DNA of 64,000 bases from Cheilinus undulatus (Eukaryota > Chordata > Actinopteri > Labriformes > Labridae): NCBI RefSeq assembly GCF_018320785.1, contig NC_054877.1:32262151-32326150 (forward strand), in the 5' to 3' direction. The position numbers were made by a program, and so were the translations under genes. The notes under the pieces were generated by a model. That model saw nothing but the letters and a program-made list of their open reading frames with translations, was not told the DNA's origin and did not search any database. Positions 62,058-64,000 of the stretch are shown here, piece after piece (position 1 is the stretch's first letter; the number at the start of each line of letters is the position of its first letter).

Positions 62058-63068
62058 CACTATATTGCCAAAAGTATTCTCTCACCCACCCAAACAACTG
62101 AAATCAGGTGTTCCAATCACTTCCATGGCCACAGGTGTATAAAATCAAGCACCTAGGCACCTAGACTGTTTCTACAAACATTTGTGAAAGAATGGGTCGC
62201 TCTCAGGAGCTCAGTGAATTCCAGCGTGGGACTGTGATAGGATGCCACCTGTGCAGTCATGAAATTTCCTCACCCTTAATTATTCGACAGTCAACAGTCA
62301 GTGGAATTATAACAAAGTGGAAGCGATTGGGAAGAACAGCAACTCAGCCATGAAGTGGTAGGTCACGAAAAATGACGGAGCGGGGTCAGCGGATGCTGAG
62401 GCGCATAGTGCACAGAGGTCGCCAACTTTCTGCAGAGTCAATCGCTACAGACCTCCAAACTTCACGTGGCCTTCAGGTTAGCTCAAGAACAGTGTGTAGA
62501 GAGCTTCATGAAATGGGTTTCAATGGCCGAGCAGCTGCATCCAAGCCATACATCATCAAGTGCAATGCAAGGCACTGGATGCAGTGGTGTAAAGCACACC
62601 GCCACTGGACTCTAGAGCAGTCAAGACGGGTTCTCTGGAGTGACAAATCACGCTCTATCTGGCAATCTGATGGACGAGTCTGGGTTTGGCGGTTGCCAGG
62701 AGAACAGTACTTGTCTGACTGCATTGTGCCAAGTGTAAAGTTTGTTGGAGGGGGGATTATGGTGTGGGGTTGTTTTTCAGGAGCTGGGCTTGGCCCCTTA
62801 GTTCAAGTGAAAGGAACTCTGAATGCTTCAGCACCAAGAGATTTTGGACAATTCCATGCTCCCAACTTTGTGAGAACAGTTTGGGGATGGCCCCTTCCTG
62901 TTCCAACATGACTGTGCACCAGTGCACAAAGCAAAGTCCATAAAGACATGGATGAGAGAGTTTGGTGTGGATTTCCTGACCTCAACCCGATAGAACACCC
63001 TTGGGATGAATTAGAACGGAGACTGAGAGCCAGGCCTTCTCATCCAACATCAGTGTGTGACCATAGCA
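62058..63068 (+). mobile_element. Tc1/mariner element with CACTATATTG terminus, 5' end and broken transposase
   Basis: The left terminus reads CACTATATTGCCAAAAGTAT. The transposase starts at 62192 (MGRSQELSEFQRGTVIG), runs 53 codons to a TGA at 62351 that likely replaced an Arg codon, and resumes in the same frame to 62830. It shows the helix-turn-helix region, then WSDKSRSIW with the first catalytic Asp. A frameshift follows near 62831. The next frame reads [19 protein letters not shown] (second Asp); after another shift, [18 protein letters not shown] appears. The SPD just before the last motif is gone, and the right terminus is missing. It is the same family as 46097-46790, which preserves the other half. 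Confidence 0.88.
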
Positions 63069-63735
63069 AACTCCTCAAATATCCATAGGAATTCGAGTCA
63101 GTTACAAATCAAATTCTCCCAACACTACAAGCAAACATTAAAGTCCCTGTAAAATGAACTCCAAAATGTGTGTCTCAGCACTAGAGCTATGTTGGAATAT
63201 GATTGCTGCAAACATGTGAAAACACTGAGAGCTATGTGTGACTGAATTTTGGATGTAGACCGTTAGAAAGTTGTTTACCTCTGTCCTGGCTTGGTTTAAT
63301 TTAGGCAGGACACATATAGGGACCCACCACGTTACCGGCCCCTATTGGGAATTACCTCGCCCCTGAGAAGTTCATCTCAGTACAGTCTCTTGTTAGCTGA
63401 CGTTACTTCCTTCATTGAAAGTTAACAGCCAGCTACATGCTGTGTTTTTGTTCAAACTGAGGTAATTTCCCCAAATCTATCAGCCACAGTAGCCCACAGG
63501 TCATCAAAAGTATCATAACAGAGAGATTTGTGCCAGAAAACAGTAAAGTTTATAACCAACTTCTATCTCTCTGCTCTGGCACAGAGCCAGGCAGCTGCTC
63601 TGACCAGAGTTCACTGTAAGGTCAGGGGGAAGGCTAATTGCTGGAGTGCTTGTCTATTTTTCACTTGAACCAGATGCAGCAGGAACAAATGTCTTACCTG
63701 CTGAAGAGGTTTTTTTTTTTTAATTTAAGATTTAT
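63069..63735. other. unassigned sequence between Tc1 relic and SINE
   Basis: I see no exon, classified repeat or RNA gene. The break in the Tc1 copy at about 63068 suggests that older DNA resumes here. Confidence 0.35.
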
Positions 63736-63899
63736 TTTTGGCATTTTTGTGGCATTATCAGAGGAAGACAGTGGATAGATTCGGAAACAGGGGTGAGAGT
63801 GGGGAGAGACATGTGGCAAAGAACCACAGGCCGGATTCAAGCGCGGGCCACCCGCATACATGGTGCATGCCTTAAATCACTCAACCATCTGCACGCCCC
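63736..63899 (-). mobile_element. tRNA-derived SINE
   Basis: Read on the minus strand it starts ggggcgtgcagatggttgag, giving an A-box-like TGGTTGAGTG. A B-box-like GCTTGAATCC follows about 40 bases later; the consensus is GGTTCGAATCC. The head thus resembles a tRNA Ser/Leu. The body continues to about 63736 and ends at a T-run at 63710-63721 on the + strand, i.e. an A tail in element sense. A second partial copy lies at 55991-56033. Confidence 0.75.
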
Positions 63900-64000
63900 T
63901 GAAGGTGTGTTTTAATTCACATTTGACCTGCCCTTAATCCTGGATGATTACAAGAAGCAGGTTGTGGCTGTCTCTTTCCAAGCAGCCATAGTTCAAACCC

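Overview
The window is vertebrate nuclear DNA, most likely from a teleost fish. Genes are split by GT-AG introns, two recognisable vertebrate genes lie on the + strand, and the rest is filled with Tc1/mariner and hAT relics, a tRNA-derived SINE and simple repeats of the kind common in ray-finned fish. Nothing prokaryotic is present. All assignments rest on reading the sequence and on remembered family features; no alignment was run.

Region 1 (about 2900-9900): abhd8, an alpha/beta-hydrolase-fold gene. Its four coding exons (3118-7905) join in phase to a 472-residue protein with GHSYG, HGVGG and the rest of a Ser-Asp-His triad. Intron 2 holds a decayed Tc1/mariner copy with long inverted repeats next to a degenerate GTATCA array.

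Region 2 (about 11130-40660): kdm4a, a JmjC histone lysine demethylase. There is one non-coding first exon and 21 coding exons (13189-39490). All exon junctions keep phase and give 1142 residues: JmjN, JmjC, double PHD and double Tudor. The Fe(II), 2-oxoglutarate, zinc and aromatic-cage residues are all present. The introns contain several hAT-type non-autonomous elements, some with legible 8-bp target duplications, plus Tc1 fragments and microsatellites.

Region 3 (about 40660-64000): more than 20 kb in which I recognise no host gene. It holds at least seven Tc1/mariner fragments from several families, an 866-bp hAT element with a perfect 8-bp target duplication, a LINE reverse-transcriptase fragment, two copies of one tRNA-derived SINE, and a fragment encoding a hAT-type TTF zinc finger beside a 45-bp minisatellite. 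The first 2.9 kb of the window is also gene-poor.

The two genes are co-oriented, about 3.2 kb apart, and not functionally linked as far as the sequence shows. I found no clear novel system. The observations most worth checking are the transposon insertions whose boundaries can be read to the base, a G-to-A(la) change beside the KDM4A iron ligand, and two promoter-like clusters around kdm4a exon 1.
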